Assembly (NCBI GenBank): GCA_963921405.1 | Contig: OY992876.1 | Span: 50,772,383 to 50,836,382, forward strand | Direction: 5' to 3' | Length of the DNA stretch: 64,000 nucleotides | From: Cepaea hortensis | Lineage: Eukaryota; Mollusca; Gastropoda; Stylommatophora; Helicidae | Part shown: piece by piece, positions 1 through 10,993 of the stretch | Layout: each line of letters opens with the position of its first letter | How positions within the stretch are numbered: position 1 is the stretch's first letter | The notes under the pieces: model-generated | Database searches by the model: none | What the model saw: the letters and a program-made list of their open reading frames with translations, nothing else | Told to the model about the DNA's origin: nothing | Program-made: the position numbers and the translations under genes

Positions 1-1
1 A

Positions 2-769
2 GTGTTTAATAGGCTCAAGGAAGCAGGGCTTACTGCTCGTCCAACCAAGTGCATGATTGGTTACCAGACTCTGGAATTTCTAGGTCACACCATCACTCCA
101 GGACACATTGTTCCAGAAGAGAAGAACCTGGAGAAAATCAGAAATGCACCAAGGCCAAAAACGAAGAAGGATGTGCGATCTTTTCTCTCGTTGTGTGGGT
201 TCTACCACAAATTTATCCCACATTTCACTGAATTGGGAGCTCCGTTGACGGAAACCTTGAAAAGGGGATTCCCGGACCAAATGATTTGGACACCAGAATG
301 TGAGAATGCCTATAGTCAGTTAAAGGAGGCCTTGGTCAGCAAACCTGTATTACAGCTCCCTGACCTTTCCAAACAATTTGTGTTGAGAACAGATGCGAGT
401 GCGATTGGAATTGGAGCCGCTTTGTTACAGGAAGGAAAAGACGATGCTTCGGTTTTGAAACCTGTGGCATACGCAAGCAAGAAATTACTACAGGCGGAGA
501 GGAATTATTCAACCGTCGAGAGAGAGTGCTTGTCCCTCGTATGGGCAGTGCAAACATTTCAGCCATATTTGTATGGAGTTAAGTTTCGAGTCCAGTCGGA
601 TCATCAACCTCTGATGTTCCTGGCTACTTCTCAGAAGCTCAATGCACGTTTGATGCGGTGGTCATTGTTACTTCAACCGTATAGTTTCACAGTAGAGTAC
701 ATTCCTGGGAAGGAAAATGTTGGAGCGGACTTCTTGTCAAGACACCCAGCTCCTGAAGAAGAGGAATGA
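2..769 (+). CDS. pol: Ty3/gypsy Pol fragment: RT thumb and RNase H
   Basis: This is the C-terminal part of a Ty3/gypsy-type polyprotein, open at the window's left edge (the upstream frame is cut off, so the first codon is not a real start). The first 80 or so residues are the RT thumb/connection (FLGHTITPGHI, then the VRSFLSLCGFYHKFIPHF block). The RNase H domain follows, with acidic residues in LRTDAS (about residue 131), VEREC (about 173-175) and VQSDHQPL (about 200), and it ends in the usual GADFLSRHP. The protein then stops within ten residues. A gypsy Pol normally continues into integrase, and here it does not. The frame is intact for 255 codons, so this end of the element looks fairly young. 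I am sure of the family; the clade within Ty3/gypsy is not resolved. Confidence 0.93.
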   Translation: MFNRLKEAGLTARPTKCMIGYQTLEFLGHTITPGHIVPEEKNLEKIRNAPRPKTKKDVRSFLSLCGFYHKFIPHFTELGAPLTETLKRGFPDQMIWTPECENAYSQLKEALVSKPVLQLPDLSKQFVLRTDASAIGIGAALLQEGKDDASVLKPVAYASKKLLQAERNYSTVERECLSLVWAVQTFQPYLYGVKFRVQSDHQPLMFLATSQKLNARLMRWSLLLQPYSFTVEYIPGKENVGADFLSRHPAPEEEE

Positions 770-820
770 ATCATCTGGATTTAACTCATGGTGGAGAAGA
801 GTGAGATGGACTACTCTCTT

Positions 821-833
821 AAGAGGGGGCCTA
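821..833 (+). other. Polypurine tract of the gypsy element
   Basis: A purine run (AAGAGGGGGC) lies 52 bases after the pol stop codon and is followed at once by TGTCACG, the kind of TG start expected of an LTR. This is the normal arrangement of plus-strand priming site and 3' LTR. It is the main reason for thinking that no integrase gene is missing further downstream. Confidence 0.6.
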
Positions 834-2264
834 TGTCACGAGCTCGCCATGAGTTAACCAGATAATAATACCGACGTTTGCTTGGCGTATATTTTCTAGG
901 CCACAACAGTCGGACTACCAGAGTAAACACAGCTGCACGGGATACATCAGGCCAGCGACAACTATTTTACTAACAGTAAAAACAAATCGGATGTCAAAAT
1001 CCCAGGACAATATTTGTAGTTGCACGTGTACATCTCTAACGGATTGGGAACATTCGGTGGTGATGAAGACAGGTCCCGGCATCGCTTGACAGTTTGTCAA
1101 CAGTCAGAGACAAACCGGAATTGGCAGCGAGAGACAGGAAACAGTACATCTGTCAAGTCTTGTTTCCGGAACATCGAGAAGATTGACAGCGTGTTGGGAA
1201 AAACTCTTTGTTGGAACTGTACAGTAACTTTCTAGATTGTTTTGGATGTCAAAACCAGTGATGACAGATCTAACATGGAGGGAGCCAGAGGGAGGATGGA
1301 TCCCTGACAGGGGATGATCTGCCAAGGTGCCACCTGTGTGGGGGCATAAAGGATAACGTCACGTGGCCAACTTTAGGAGTTGCCATAAAAACCCGAGTTG
1401 GGGCCAACTAGGGGGACTTGGAAATGTGGCTCTAGTCGGAGTGCAAAGGCACTGCAGTGCTTAGTGGAAATAATATCTACCGTGTGTTAATTAGTGACTT
1501 AATTTTACACGTGCCTATAATGGCAGATGTAGATATGATTGATAGGACTGCAGTAGTGCCATTTAAGGTATAACCTATTATAATATTAGTTCTACTTAAT
1601 ATAGACTGTGGCCTTGTTAAACTATAGTGTGATGATTAGCACTGTTAGTGGAAACTAGTTAGAGTAAGAATAGTGATATTAACTCTGCTAGTTAAGAATA
1701 GATTAGTGAAGTGTTGATAAGCTTTACTAGTTGAAAATTGAGTAATGAGGGATAATTGGGATCTTCCCGTAGGTGTCCCTGGTGGGCGGGGTTCCGATTT
1801 CTGTTTGCTAATGTTTTCTTTGTCATAGCCTGATTCGGCCCTAGGTGGGTAGCTAATCTGCTCTAGGACATAATTTAGTTAGCTAAAGATCATTAAGCAA
1901 GGCGATAGGCTTACACTCAGCCGAAAGGATCAGTGACTAGTACTATCACCAGATGTGTTATTTCTATCCTAGGTTCCCTACCAGATCCAAGGAAACTCAA
2001 CAAGTTTTTTTGGGAAAGATACAAATCCCATTCGGAAGAACACCAGTTCAACAATCAATAAAGTTGAGTACAGAACGTAACTAAAGCTAGAAGGAAGTTG
2101 ATTCACCAAAGAGAGTGATGCGTACTGATGCACCACACAGCATCAGACAGTAGTAACGAACTGAAAACATTAAGTCTAATAATTACATAGTGTGATATAA
2201 TCTCGTGTAATAGAACACAAGACTTGATACTTGAGGCTAGATAGACACGAGGGAGGATCCAGTA
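834..2264 (+). mobile_element. Probable 3' LTR of the gypsy element (right edge uncertain)
   Basis: The left edge is set by the polypurine tract and a TGTCACG start. Inside are a TATA-like ATAAAAA near 1385 and an AATAAA near 2057, in the order expected of promoter then polyadenylation signal. The right edge is not fixed because the 5' LTR is outside the window. I placed it at a ...GTAACA near 2264 only because LTRs usually end in CA. The true LTR could be several hundred bases shorter. No protein-coding frame of note lies in this stretch. Confidence 0.4.
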
Positions 2265-2884
2265 CAGTAACAATTAACATTAATCTGTGTACACACTACA
2301 AAGGACTTGTGCATTTTTTTATGAACGATAGGAACGGACATTGTGTAGGGTGCAACCGGTCCATGATTAACTGTTTATACCACCGGTGTCTATTTCGGAT
2401 GTTCATGAAATGGGATTACCAGAGGTCTACAGAGGCAAATCAGTATCCAGCAGGATGGTATCGGCGCTGGGTGAGAAGTACAAGTTCTGACGTAACGTGC
2501 TGTGGTCTATCCTTGCTGGGATCAGCTGACTGGGTTGTTGTCTGAGAGTCCGATTCTACACACTTTATAGAACACGTCACACATTTTCTTCACATACACG
2601 TCTCATATACGTTACACTTTTCTTTTAATAAATTAATCTTTATTAATTTTTAGAAGCAAGAGTTGTTGAGTATGTTGCGTTGGGGAAGTATGAGAAGGGG
2701 GCATAGTACGACAGTGAGAGAGTGATAGGAAAAGGTGTCCATAGGCTGATGGAGTGTGTTGGACGGAAGCTGGTGGATTCTCCAGAATATTGAGAGGAAA
2801 AAAATATTATAATGTGGGTGTCGACTCTCTTCACTCCAGGGACGACACTGTAAAGGAGGACACGACAATGTGGTTCCTGAGAGA
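2265..2884. other. Stretch with no recognised feature
   Basis: No domain, repeat or RNA gene is recognisable. A 104-codon frame starting at 2231 has no family resemblance and looks like chance. The segment may include flanking DNA or more of the LINE relic that becomes readable from about 2885. Confidence 0.4.
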
Positions 2885-3190
2885 ATGTTGCGAATAACTT
2901 GGATTGCCAGTGTACCTAACAACGATTGTCCGGAAGTGCCGACTGAAACTAGAACAGTATATACAACTATAAGAAAAACAAACAACATTCGTTGGTCGTG
3001 CGATGAGAAGAGAGGCATTGGAGAACGCCGTGACAACTAGAAAGATCATTGGGACAAGAGACAGAGGCAGACGAAAAGAAATGATGTTGGATGAACTGAG
3101 ACAATAGCATAAAGAAATATTATCAGCAGAGGTGATCTAGTACACCAAAGACCGTGATCTGAAGAAAAACAATGCCGATGCCAGCTGAGA
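2885..3190 (+). pseudogene. RTE-like LINE, 3' end of the RT ORF (decayed)
   Basis: Translation with frameshifts gives a decayed form of the C-terminal block shared by all RTE-like copies in this window: RMLRITWIASV, then NNIRWSCDEKRG, a (DRGR)QRRK segment and TKDRDL. In the best copy (17903-20526, minus strand) the same block reads FLRKMQRIPWTARKTNE...FFGHVMRR...GNRPRGRPR. The fragment is 5'-truncated. On its 3' side it runs directly into a (GAT)n tract at the point where other copies carry a short GATG tail. No function remains. Confidence 0.7.
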
Positions 3191-3194
3191 GGGT

Positions 3195-3209
3195 ACATGA
3201 TGATGATGG

Positions 3210-3286
<77 letters not shown>

Positions 3287-3299
3287 GTGATGATGATGT

Positions 3300-3364
<65 letters not shown>

Positions 3365-3372
3365 GTGATGAA
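3195..3372. repeat. (GAT)n microsatellite at a LINE tail
   Basis: About 178 bases of GAT trinucleotide with a few GGT and GTT interruptions. It begins where the RTE-like relic ends. The frames read poly-Asp, poly-Met or, on the other strand, poly-Ser, and should not be taken as genes. Confidence 0.97.
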
Positions 3373-3899
3373 AGCAGGACAGTGGGGAAATGGGAAGTTA
3401 AATATCGGGTGTGAGAATTTATAGGCAAATAGAAAACAATTCGCGGCATGGCTGGAGTTGGTTGAAGAATTATTCTCCAGTGGAAGATAAGGGGCAGAAG
3501 ACGATGAAGACAGGAATCAACTCATCAACATCACATATACTAATATAAACGTGTACACTGTGCATATGTCTCAGTGCAAATAATTCTTGGAAATATGAAA
3601 TCAAACCGACTCCTTCGCTTATGTCCTAACAGACTTGATTTTAGCCAATTTGTGCTGCAAAAAGTATTTGAAAAATACCAAATACGCGATTCTCAAATTG
3701 TCCTTGTAATTGGGGAGGGTGGGGGTAGGGAAAAGGTTATGGAATCTAAGTTCTGCCGGGACAGGAAACTGGATAGTAATACAATGAATTAATGCGACAA
3801 CAGCATGACGCGGAAGGTAAACAATGTATTTAGTACCCAACAAACACATGGTCAGTTGTTTGGTACTGCATAAGTTAACTCATCACTTTCCCACTGGAC
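3373..3899. other. Stretch with no recognised feature
   Basis: No domain or repeat is recognisable. Frames of about 75 codons on both strands near 3574-3849 overlap each other and show no family features. Confidence 0.4.
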
Positions 3900-4095
3900 C
3901 CAGTATCGAACTCCGGATCACTGGCGGATGTCTAACCATCCGCCTCCCGCGCCAGTGATCGGGAGTTTGATCCTGGGTCAAGTCAGAGATAAACCACCCG
4001 CCTCACACGCCAGTCATCCGGAGTTTCATCCTGGGTCAAGTCAGAGATAAACCACCCGCCTCACACGCCAGTGATCCGGAGTTTGATCCTGGATC
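3900..4095. repeat. Three-copy tandem repeat of about 60 bp
   Basis: The motif CCAGTGATCCGGAGTTTGAT, followed by CCTGGGTCAAGTCAGAGAT and AAACCACCCGCCTCACACG, occurs about every 60 bases. The last two units are nearly identical and the first is diverged. It lies in otherwise unannotated DNA. Confidence 0.85.
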
Positions 4096-4544
4096 TACTC
4101 AAGGATATGCACTAGTCACGAACTCAAACGCGTGCGAAACTCGAGTTTAGTACTTCCAATCTGACGTGGACAAGGTGCAAGGTTAATACCGGAATACGGT
4201 CATCGTTGCCAGCAGCAGGTTGTGTTAAATCTTTAATACTCTGATGAAACTGCTAAAATTAATCACTGTGCTCTGATGGAACTGATACAGTTAGTTGCTG
4301 TACATGGAATGATGCATTACGAAGAAGACGCGTGCACCTGTAGACGACTGAAGTGTCAGAGACATGGCGTTGTGTTTGTAGAATGCATACATCCTGTTTC
4401 TGTATTTCTGTCATGATTCTATTGTTTTGTTTTGTTTTCTTCTTCTATCTTTCGTCCATTGACGTAACACAATCCCTATAGTAAACGCTTGCCCTGTATA
4501 AACGCCTGTCTGTTTAAAAACGGTAATCTTCTACCCAGCAGCAT

Positions 4545-4775
4545 AGAGAACAACGGGGTGCAGTGGCTGGCACGAGTGCCTGCAAACCCGGTGGCGATCT
4601 GTTCAATTCCCTTCGAGGCAAGTATACTGTTTTTAATTGACCTGGGCTCTCAGGCTGGCACATTTAAAATTGGTTACCATGAAATGTCCAGATAATTACA
4701 TGCGACCTGTGTGATATTGACCCCATCAGCTGTATGGTGCCCAATGGTCTATTAAATTATGGACACCAAACCATA
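4545..4775 (+). mobile_element. SINE family 2 (tRNA-derived), plus orientation
   Basis: The head has a B-box-like GTTCAATTCCC with a plausible A box upstream at GTGGCTGGCACGAG. The body shares the core CACGTGATATTGACCACATC (here CTGTGTGATATTGACCCCAT) with the reverse-oriented copy at 23945-24183. Two separated copies sharing head and core support a SINE rather than a tRNA gene. The ends are approximate and I saw no clear target duplication. Confidence 0.55.
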
Positions 4776-5163
4776 GACTCAAACCAACCTAGAGGTGAGA
4801 AAACGACCATTTACTTGCCTCACGTTCGTGTTGTAAACTGTACCAAGCTGGCAGACTGTCCGAATGCAATATTTTCTGTACCAAAGAACGCGTAATGTGC
4901 TAATTGGTTACTCTACATACATGTCATATTTCTCTTAACGCCCCCTTGACCATGAATTGTTACAAGATTCCACTAAATTCCAAATGACACTTTAACTCAC
5001 TGTTAAACTCTTTAGACATTGTTTCAAGCGCTTGTTACTTTCAGTAACAATTCTTCGTATACAAAAAGTTAAAGTATAGAGCTAAAAGAGTTAACCCCTC
5101 ATCCACACAATAGTGGTCTGGATTCGAAAAATACAGACAGGCTGTGATTCAAAGTGGATGCGC
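4776..5163. other. Stretch with no recognised feature
   Basis: A/T-rich sequence with no frame, tandem repeat or RNA-like feature that I can support. Confidence 0.4.
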
Positions 5164-5168
5164 GTGAA

Positions 5169-5241
<73 letters not shown>
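5164..5241. repeat. (TG)n microsatellite
   Basis: Almost pure TG dinucleotide. It lies just before the tail end of a reversed SINE-1 copy. Confidence 0.97.
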
Positions 5242-5242
<1 letters not shown>

Positions 5243-5267
5243 GCGTCTGATAATGTAGTTATAGTTT

Positions 5268-5513
5268 CTTGCATATCCTTTACAGGACGTCGCAGTCAAC
5301 ACCAACATTTTTTTTTTTTTTGCTGTTGTGATCTCTTGGCAAATTTACGTTCAGTAGTTTACCATTGCTTTCTGAACGACCGGCGTCCATACGATTTCGT
5401 AAAAATCCAACGCAAGGCGGTGTACTGCCAAATCGCCCGCAGCGGTGTTTTGAACACTGTTATGCGAGATACGAACAGCGTCCGTGACGCCTTCGCCACA
5501 GAGAGTGCAAGGC
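5268..5513 (-). mobile_element. SINE-1 copy
   Basis: Read on the minus strand this has the family layout: a tRNA-like head (here the diverged GCCTTGCACTCTCTGTGGCG end), the conserved middle CAATGGTAAACTACTGAACG and the 3' hallmark TCCTGTAAAGGATATGCAAG. A run of about 13 T interrupts the middle. The same order recurs at least ten times in the window. Confidence 0.8.
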
Positions 5514-5533
5514 ACCTATAAACCATGAATAAC

Positions 5534-5705
5534 AGGTTAAAGGTTAGTCTTGATAAATGTCAGTTAGACTGTGATTTTCTAGGCAATTTTACTTTCTATA
5601 GTTTGCCATTGCTTACTGAAAGGCCGACTCTCACCCCATTGTAAAATTCAGCGCAAAGCTATGTTTTCCCAAATGGCCTGTGGCAGATCACGAACTCGGT
5701 CTCGA
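5534..5705 (-). mobile_element. Degraded SINE-1 copy
   Basis: The conserved middle is recognisable (CAATGGCAAACTATAGAAAG on the minus strand) with the CCTAGAAAATCAC-like segment beside it. Head and tail are badly diverged. It lies in tandem with the copy at 5268-5513 and in the same orientation. Confidence 0.55.
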
Positions 5706-5991
5706 GGCCTCCACTGTTACATGGTCATTCAAGTTTATCGCATGTATGTCGTCAAATCACATTTTGTATGTTTACCTTCACAAGTGCATGTCTGACATAA
5801 ACCCCTTATCTACAGCAATGTATTCTCATATTTCCATAGAATATGTAAAAAGAATAAAATTGGTTAAACTGTGTATAAAAATTACAGCAAATATGTTTAT
5901 GTTTTTATGTCTCCTTGAAAGCTGTGTTTATGTATGGTCTGAATGATGTCTGTGTTTATTTTTTATTTTATTTTTTAAAGCTATTACATTC
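5706..5991. other. Stretch with no recognised feature
   Basis: A/T-rich. An 88-codon frame at 5680-5946 has no recognisable domain. The segment ends at the target duplication of the hAT element. Confidence 0.4.
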
Positions 5992-6233
5992 TGGTATGAT
6001 AGTGGTTCTCAACCGGTGGGGAATTCCCCACAGGAGGGAAATTTAGGGTTTCCAGGGGGGGGGGGGGAGAGAGATTAAGATTATTTCAAGATCACTTTAA
6101 TACAAGAACCGATTACTTGATATTGTTTTTCCTTCATACTGTACAGTTTTGTACGTCTCACCCTTCTAAAATTCAATTTATAAAGTAAGTAGACAAACAA
6201 ATCATGTTTTATGTGGACGTCAAGACTTGTTTT

Positions 6234-7367
6234 GCTACTGGTGGTCACCTTCCCCTGTGCTGTGGAGTCAAGGCACAGAGGAGTAGATTAAGAGCTATTG
6301 ACCAAATATCCCGGACACTCAACATACTACAGTGGAATGCCGAAGGAGTTTATAACAAGAAAGTCTCCCTAAAACAGCGTCTTCATAAAGATAAAATAGA
6401 TGTGGCATGCATTCAAGAGACACACCTCAACGTCAATTGCAAATTCTCAGTCAGAGGATATCAGGCAACACGTTTCGACCGCGAAGGACACAAAGGAGGA
6501 GTTCTAATACTTACACGAAATACAATACCTTGCAGCGAAGTATCTGTGATCTCTGACAACCAAACGGAAATTATAGGTGTTGATATAGTGATAAAGGAAG
6601 TGAAAATAAGAATTTACAATCTGTATAGCCCAGCGGATAAGGACATTACACTCTCAAACATGAATATAACTGACACAAACTGCATTATTGTCGGAGACTT
6701 TAATAGCCGTTCAGAAAGATGGGGATACCCAGATACTGACAAAAGAGGAGATGAAGTGGAGGCCTGGGAAATAGATTCAAATCTCCATCTACTCAACAAA
6801 GCGGATGACACACCGAGCTTCTACTCCAGAAGATGGTTTACCACTTCTACTCCAGACTTAGCTTTCTGCACAGGAGACATCCTCCACAAAATCAATCGCC
6901 ATGTGCTTAACCAATTAGCAGGTAGTGACCACAGACCAATCAAGCTTGAAATGAATATGGAGTATGTTCCACAGGAGCAAAAGCCTTTACCCCGCTGGAA
7001 TTACAAACGAGCAGATTGGGACAGATTTGCCATACTAACAGACAAATATTGTGAAAACATAAATACACGATATGGCAATATGAAGCAAATGGTGGAAAGT
7101 CTAAACAGAGCAATAATACAGGCGGCCACTGAGTCTATTCCAAGAGGAGCGAGGAAAAATTACAAACCATACTGGACTGAAGAACTACAAAGTTTGGAGG
7201 ACAAAGTTGAAGATGCCAGGAAGACAGCAGAGAGAGAACAAACAACTGAAGCGAACATCTCTCTCAAAGCCATCTCAGCAAAATATAAAAGAACAGTAAA
7301 TCAAACAACAAGAGATTGTTGGAGGGAAAAAGCAGAAAACATGAATTTTGACAGGGATGGAAACTAG
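6234..7367 (+). pseudogene. LINE AP-like endonuclease domain
   Basis: The frame opens at 6204, but its first ten codons are hAT DNA; LINE sequence begins at 6234. Apurinic-endonuclease landmarks are in order: LQWNAEGV (Asn), CIQETHL (Glu), YNLYSPAD, IIVGDFNSRSERWG (Asp/Asn), TPDLAF and AGSDHRPI (His). The protein would nick genomic DNA to prime reverse transcription. After the endonuclease comes the usual linker (PRWNYKRADWDRF, YKPYWTEEL), then a stop at 7365-7367 where the RT should follow. The catalytic set looks whole, but the ORF as a unit is dead. Confidence 0.85.
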
Positions 7368-8731
7368 TGAAAGCCATGAACAATGAAGAACCTAGAAACA
7401 AACAAATATCAATTAAATAAGGAAATGCCTTGCTTACAGGAAAGAAGGCTGCAAATGCACTAATGGAACACTATGCCAGTGCAAACCACATTGATATTAC
7501 AATGGAACAGAAGAAAGCAATCAAAGACAAACAGATACATCACAGTAATACAGAGACAGCAGCAGAATATATGATGGCACATCTAACAATGGAAGAAATG
7601 GAACAGGCAATGAATACCCTAAAAAAGAATAAATCACCAGGAAAGGATGGAATCACAAATGAAATGCTAATAGGACTAGGCACTAATGCAAAAATGAAAC
7701 TACTAGCAGTCCTAAATTACAGCTGGAAGTGAGGAATAGTCCCACAGGCATGGAAGGAAGCTATACTAATACCAGTCCCAAAGAAAGGAAAAGACCTGGA
7801 AGAACCAAATGGCTATCGACCTATCAGTCTACTTAGCTGTGTAGGAAAATTAATGGAACGCATTATCAATGGCAGGCTAATATGGCATCTGGAAGAAAAC
7901 AAACTCTTAACACCACACCAAGCAGGATGCAGAAAGTACAGATCCACTGAAGATCAAATCACCTATATAGCTCAGGAAATAGAGGATGCCTTCCAAGAGA
8001 AAAAACACACACTAGCGGTCTGGATAGATTTAGAAAAAGCATGTGATAAAGTATGGAAGGAAGGACTGAAAGTACAACTGCAAAAAATGCACGTTTGTGG
8101 GAAAATGTATAAATGGATCAGCCACTACCTTGAGAACAGAACTGCCGGGACAAAAGTACAAGGACAAACCAGCAAAATGATGCTGTTGGAGCAAGGTGTC
8201 CCCCAAGGAGGAGTTCTTTCACCAACATTATTCCTAGCATATATAAATGACATCACGGAAAATTTTCCAGCCAGAGTACACACATCCTCCTTTGCAGATG
8301 ACCTAGCCATATAGACATCTGAAGAATATATTAGTACAGCTAACAGCAGAATACAGCAAGCCTTATTAGCGCTAGAAGACTGGTCAAAATCATGGCTAGT
8401 GAAGATAAGAGAGGAGAAAACAACATGGACAGTGTTCTCCCTCTCAAATAAAACTCAGCAACCGAAGCTGGTATTGAATGGAAAAACATTGCGCCATGAA
8501 GAAAATCCAAACTATCTAGGAGTCACCTTTGATCGTCGCCTGACATGGAAGACACAGGTTGAGAAAAATCGAACAAGAGGAAGGCAAAGAATGGCAATCA
8601 TGAAAAAGCTTGCTGGTACAACGTGGGGAGCAGATGAGAAAGTTCTCAAGAAGCTATATACTGGACGGGTGAAGCCAGTACTGGAATATGGCATTGCAGC
8701 TTGGGCAACAGCAACTAAGTCAAACTTTAAC
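7368..8731 (+). pseudogene. LINE reverse transcriptase, N-terminal and palm part
   Basis: Successive frames give the RT in order. 7430-7732 has KKNKSPGKDGITNEML; after a TGA comes WKEAILIPVPKKGKD and GYRPISLLSCVGKLMERI; 7853-8314 has VWIDLEKACDKVW (motif A, Asp), GVPQGGVLSPTLFLAYIND (motif B) and SFADDLAI (motif C). A TAG follows motif C, and 8399-8731 continues with the thumb (NYLGVTFDRRLTW). At least three in-frame stops or shifts make it inactive. The protein sequence breaks off at NFNKISR and resumes at 10994 on the far side of the Penelope-like element. Confidence 0.85.
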
Positions 8732-8743
8732 AAAATAAGTAGA
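8732..8743. other. Target duplication, left copy (Penelope-like element)
   Basis: AAAATAAGTAGA here is repeated exactly at 10982-10993. Removing one copy and everything between joins the LINE reading ...NFNKISR to VQNQGMRIITGSL, which is the expected RT sequence. This fixes the insertion edges to the base. Confidence 0.9.
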
Positions 8744-10981
8744 AATTTATACAAATCACAAATCAAATTTATACAAATCACTGAGCACTGAAAAGATAAC
8801 TACGTCAGTACTAAACAACCCAGAGAAATATGTGAGGAACTTATCGTCGTACGTACTCAACAACATTGAAACGGAGGCCCTTGCATACGGATTGAAATTC
8901 TGCATAAAGCCCAAACACATTAACCGTGTTGAGTCGCAAGCACAATTTGAAATGTTGTTTGATCAAGTCTCCAAGTTATCACCTACTTCTGCTGAGTCAG
9001 TCGGGTTGCTGAAGGCCAAACTGGTAGATTTAGAACACCAGTATCGAACAAACCCCTCTAAACAGACTGTCCGCTGACCAACGAACACCTTACTGCCTTA
9101 AAAGCGTTAAAGGCCAACAAAACCTTTGTAATATTGAAACCTGACAAAGGGAGTGGTGCAGTACTGATGGACATATCAGACTACCAGAGAAAAATGGATG
9201 ATATATTATCAGACGCATCTAAATTCAGAGTAGAGCAAACAGTCAACAAGTCGGAGGACCTGGATGCAAAAATGAGGAAAGAAATCCAGTCACTTGTGAA
9301 TGCAGGACTCATCAGTGAGGCCACTGCAAAAACGCTCACACCGCGTGGCTCCCAAACACCTCAGATGTACGGTCTACCCAAGCTTCACAAGCCCGGCATC
9401 CCACTAAGACCGATCCTCTCCATGGTTAACTCGGCACAACACCGAATGGCGAGATGGCTAGCTGAAATTTTAAAGCCAGTACGACAGTCCTTCGATCCAA
9501 GAACACTCAGAGATACATTCGAACTGGTGGAATTATTGGATACTATGGACATAAACAACAAACACATGGCATGCATGGATATTGCCTCTTTATTCACCAA
9601 CGTTCCATTAGATGAGACCGTGAATATAATAAGCGAACGCATTAGAGACAAACAACTAAAACTAGGCATACCATCAGCTGTTCTAGAGAGGCTATTTAAA
9701 TTATGTACTGCCAACATACAATTCAACTTTCTAAACAAGTCATATCGCCAAATTGACGGAGTGGCCATGGGGAGCCCACTTGGACCTATTCTAGCGGACA
9801 TCTTCATGGCACACTTAGAAGAAAAGAGATCCTCAGAAATCAATAACTTGGCCTTTTACCGTCGTTACGTGGACGATATACTAATTATCACCACAGACGA
9901 GCTACAAGCAACGTCGTTCCAGGCCACAATGAACGAAACACATATAAACATCTCTTTATCTATGGAACACGAACACAACGAAGCGTTGCCGTTTCTAGAT
10001 ATCCTAATGTGAGACGTAGAGCAGATGGCACAATTCAAAGATCGGTGTACCGCAAAGAAACATGGACTGGCCTATACTTAAATTTTCAGAGCTTCGCACC
10101 TGTCCAGTACAAACGGGGCTTAGTACGGACCCTGTTTGACCGTGCTAGGAAGATATGCACCCAGGACACACTGACAGAGGAATTTAAAACTCTAAAGAAT
10201 GCCTTAAACCTGAATGGGTACTCCACAGGATTTATAAAGCGCCACTGCCAACAGTCCAAACCGAAATCAGAAGTAACTACAGTCCCTAAACTCAAAGTAT
10301 TCATCCAGCTAACCTTCCGAGGAGATGACGTAATGCAACGTCTGCGGGACCGGCTCACCACAGCAGTCGAGCGAACATTCTGTGCTGCAGCTCTAGTCAT
10401 CAGGTACAGAAACACACCGACCCCAGTCCCAGCAGTAAAAGAACCTGTAGCTTTGTACGCCAAATCAAATTGTATTTACCAATTTACATGCAGATGCGAG
10501 GCCATCTACATAAGCAGAACTGAGCGACAGTTACATTGCAGAGTTTCGGAACATATTCCGAATTGGTTGGACAAGATACTACACACAGAAGATGGTAGCC
10601 TAGGCAGGCCGACACACCGGAAAAGTCTGGCTTCATCGGTCGGGAGACATGTGCTCTAGAGTGGCCACGTGGTTGAAAGAGACAGTGCTTTCCGTGTGTT
10701 GTTCAACACACAAAGTAGTCGATTGTTAAAGTTTGCTGAAGCTATACTAATCAACCTTCGTAAGCCGTCATTGTGTAAGCAGAAAGACATGTTAGTCAGT
10801 TTAAAATTACCGTGGTAGACAATCGACATTACTGTGCGAACATGTGTATATTTCAGTTTGAAGGATTTATCTAATTAATTCACGTAAGTTGTGTGATTTC
10901 TGCAGTATGTACCTGACGAGATGCAGCGAAATATGCCAGGCAATAAATCGTGCAATCTATTGTTTGTGTCTTCGTTATTCA
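8744..10981 (+). mobile_element. Penelope-like element, 5'-truncated, with 12-bp TSD
   Basis: A 2,238-bp insertion in the LINE's RT, flanked by a perfect 12-bp duplication. It encodes a Penelope-type RT followed by a GIY-YIG endonuclease domain. Penelope-like elements differ from LINEs and LTR elements in RT type and in using this endonuclease. The 5' end is truncated and the first 90 or so bases are hard to read. The last 160 bases are untranslated and include ACCTGACGAGATGCAGCGAA, which resembles the trailing segment common near the 3' end of such elements. Confidence 0.9.
8832..10818 (+). pseudogene. Penelope-like RT with GIY-YIG endonuclease (broken frame)
   Basis: Three pieces join by two frameshifts. 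8832-9077 is the N-terminal region. After a shift near 9070, KANKTFVILKPDKGSGAV leads into 9134-10012, which carries YGLPKLHKPGIPLRPILS, CMDIASLFTNVPLDE (motif A), GVAMGSPLGPILADIFM (motif B) and YRRYVDDILII (YVDD). A second shift near 10010 leads to RRRADGTIQRSVYRK and then the GIY-YIG domain, CIYQFTCRCEAIYISRTERQ...RVSEHI. One TAG (10657-10659) interrupts, but the same frame continues for 52 more codons (SGHVVERDSAF... to KLPW) before TAG at 10816-10818. So the usual C-terminus is present and the copy carries only three lesions. Confidence 0.88.
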
Positions 10982-10993
10982 AAAATAAGTAGA

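Noticed and set aside
3123..3449. Poly-Ser, poly-Asp and poly-Met frames
   Set aside because: Products of the (GAT)n tract.
4545..4620. Functional tRNA gene
   Set aside because: Boxes are imperfect, no cloverleaf can be closed by eye, and a second copy shares the downstream SINE body.
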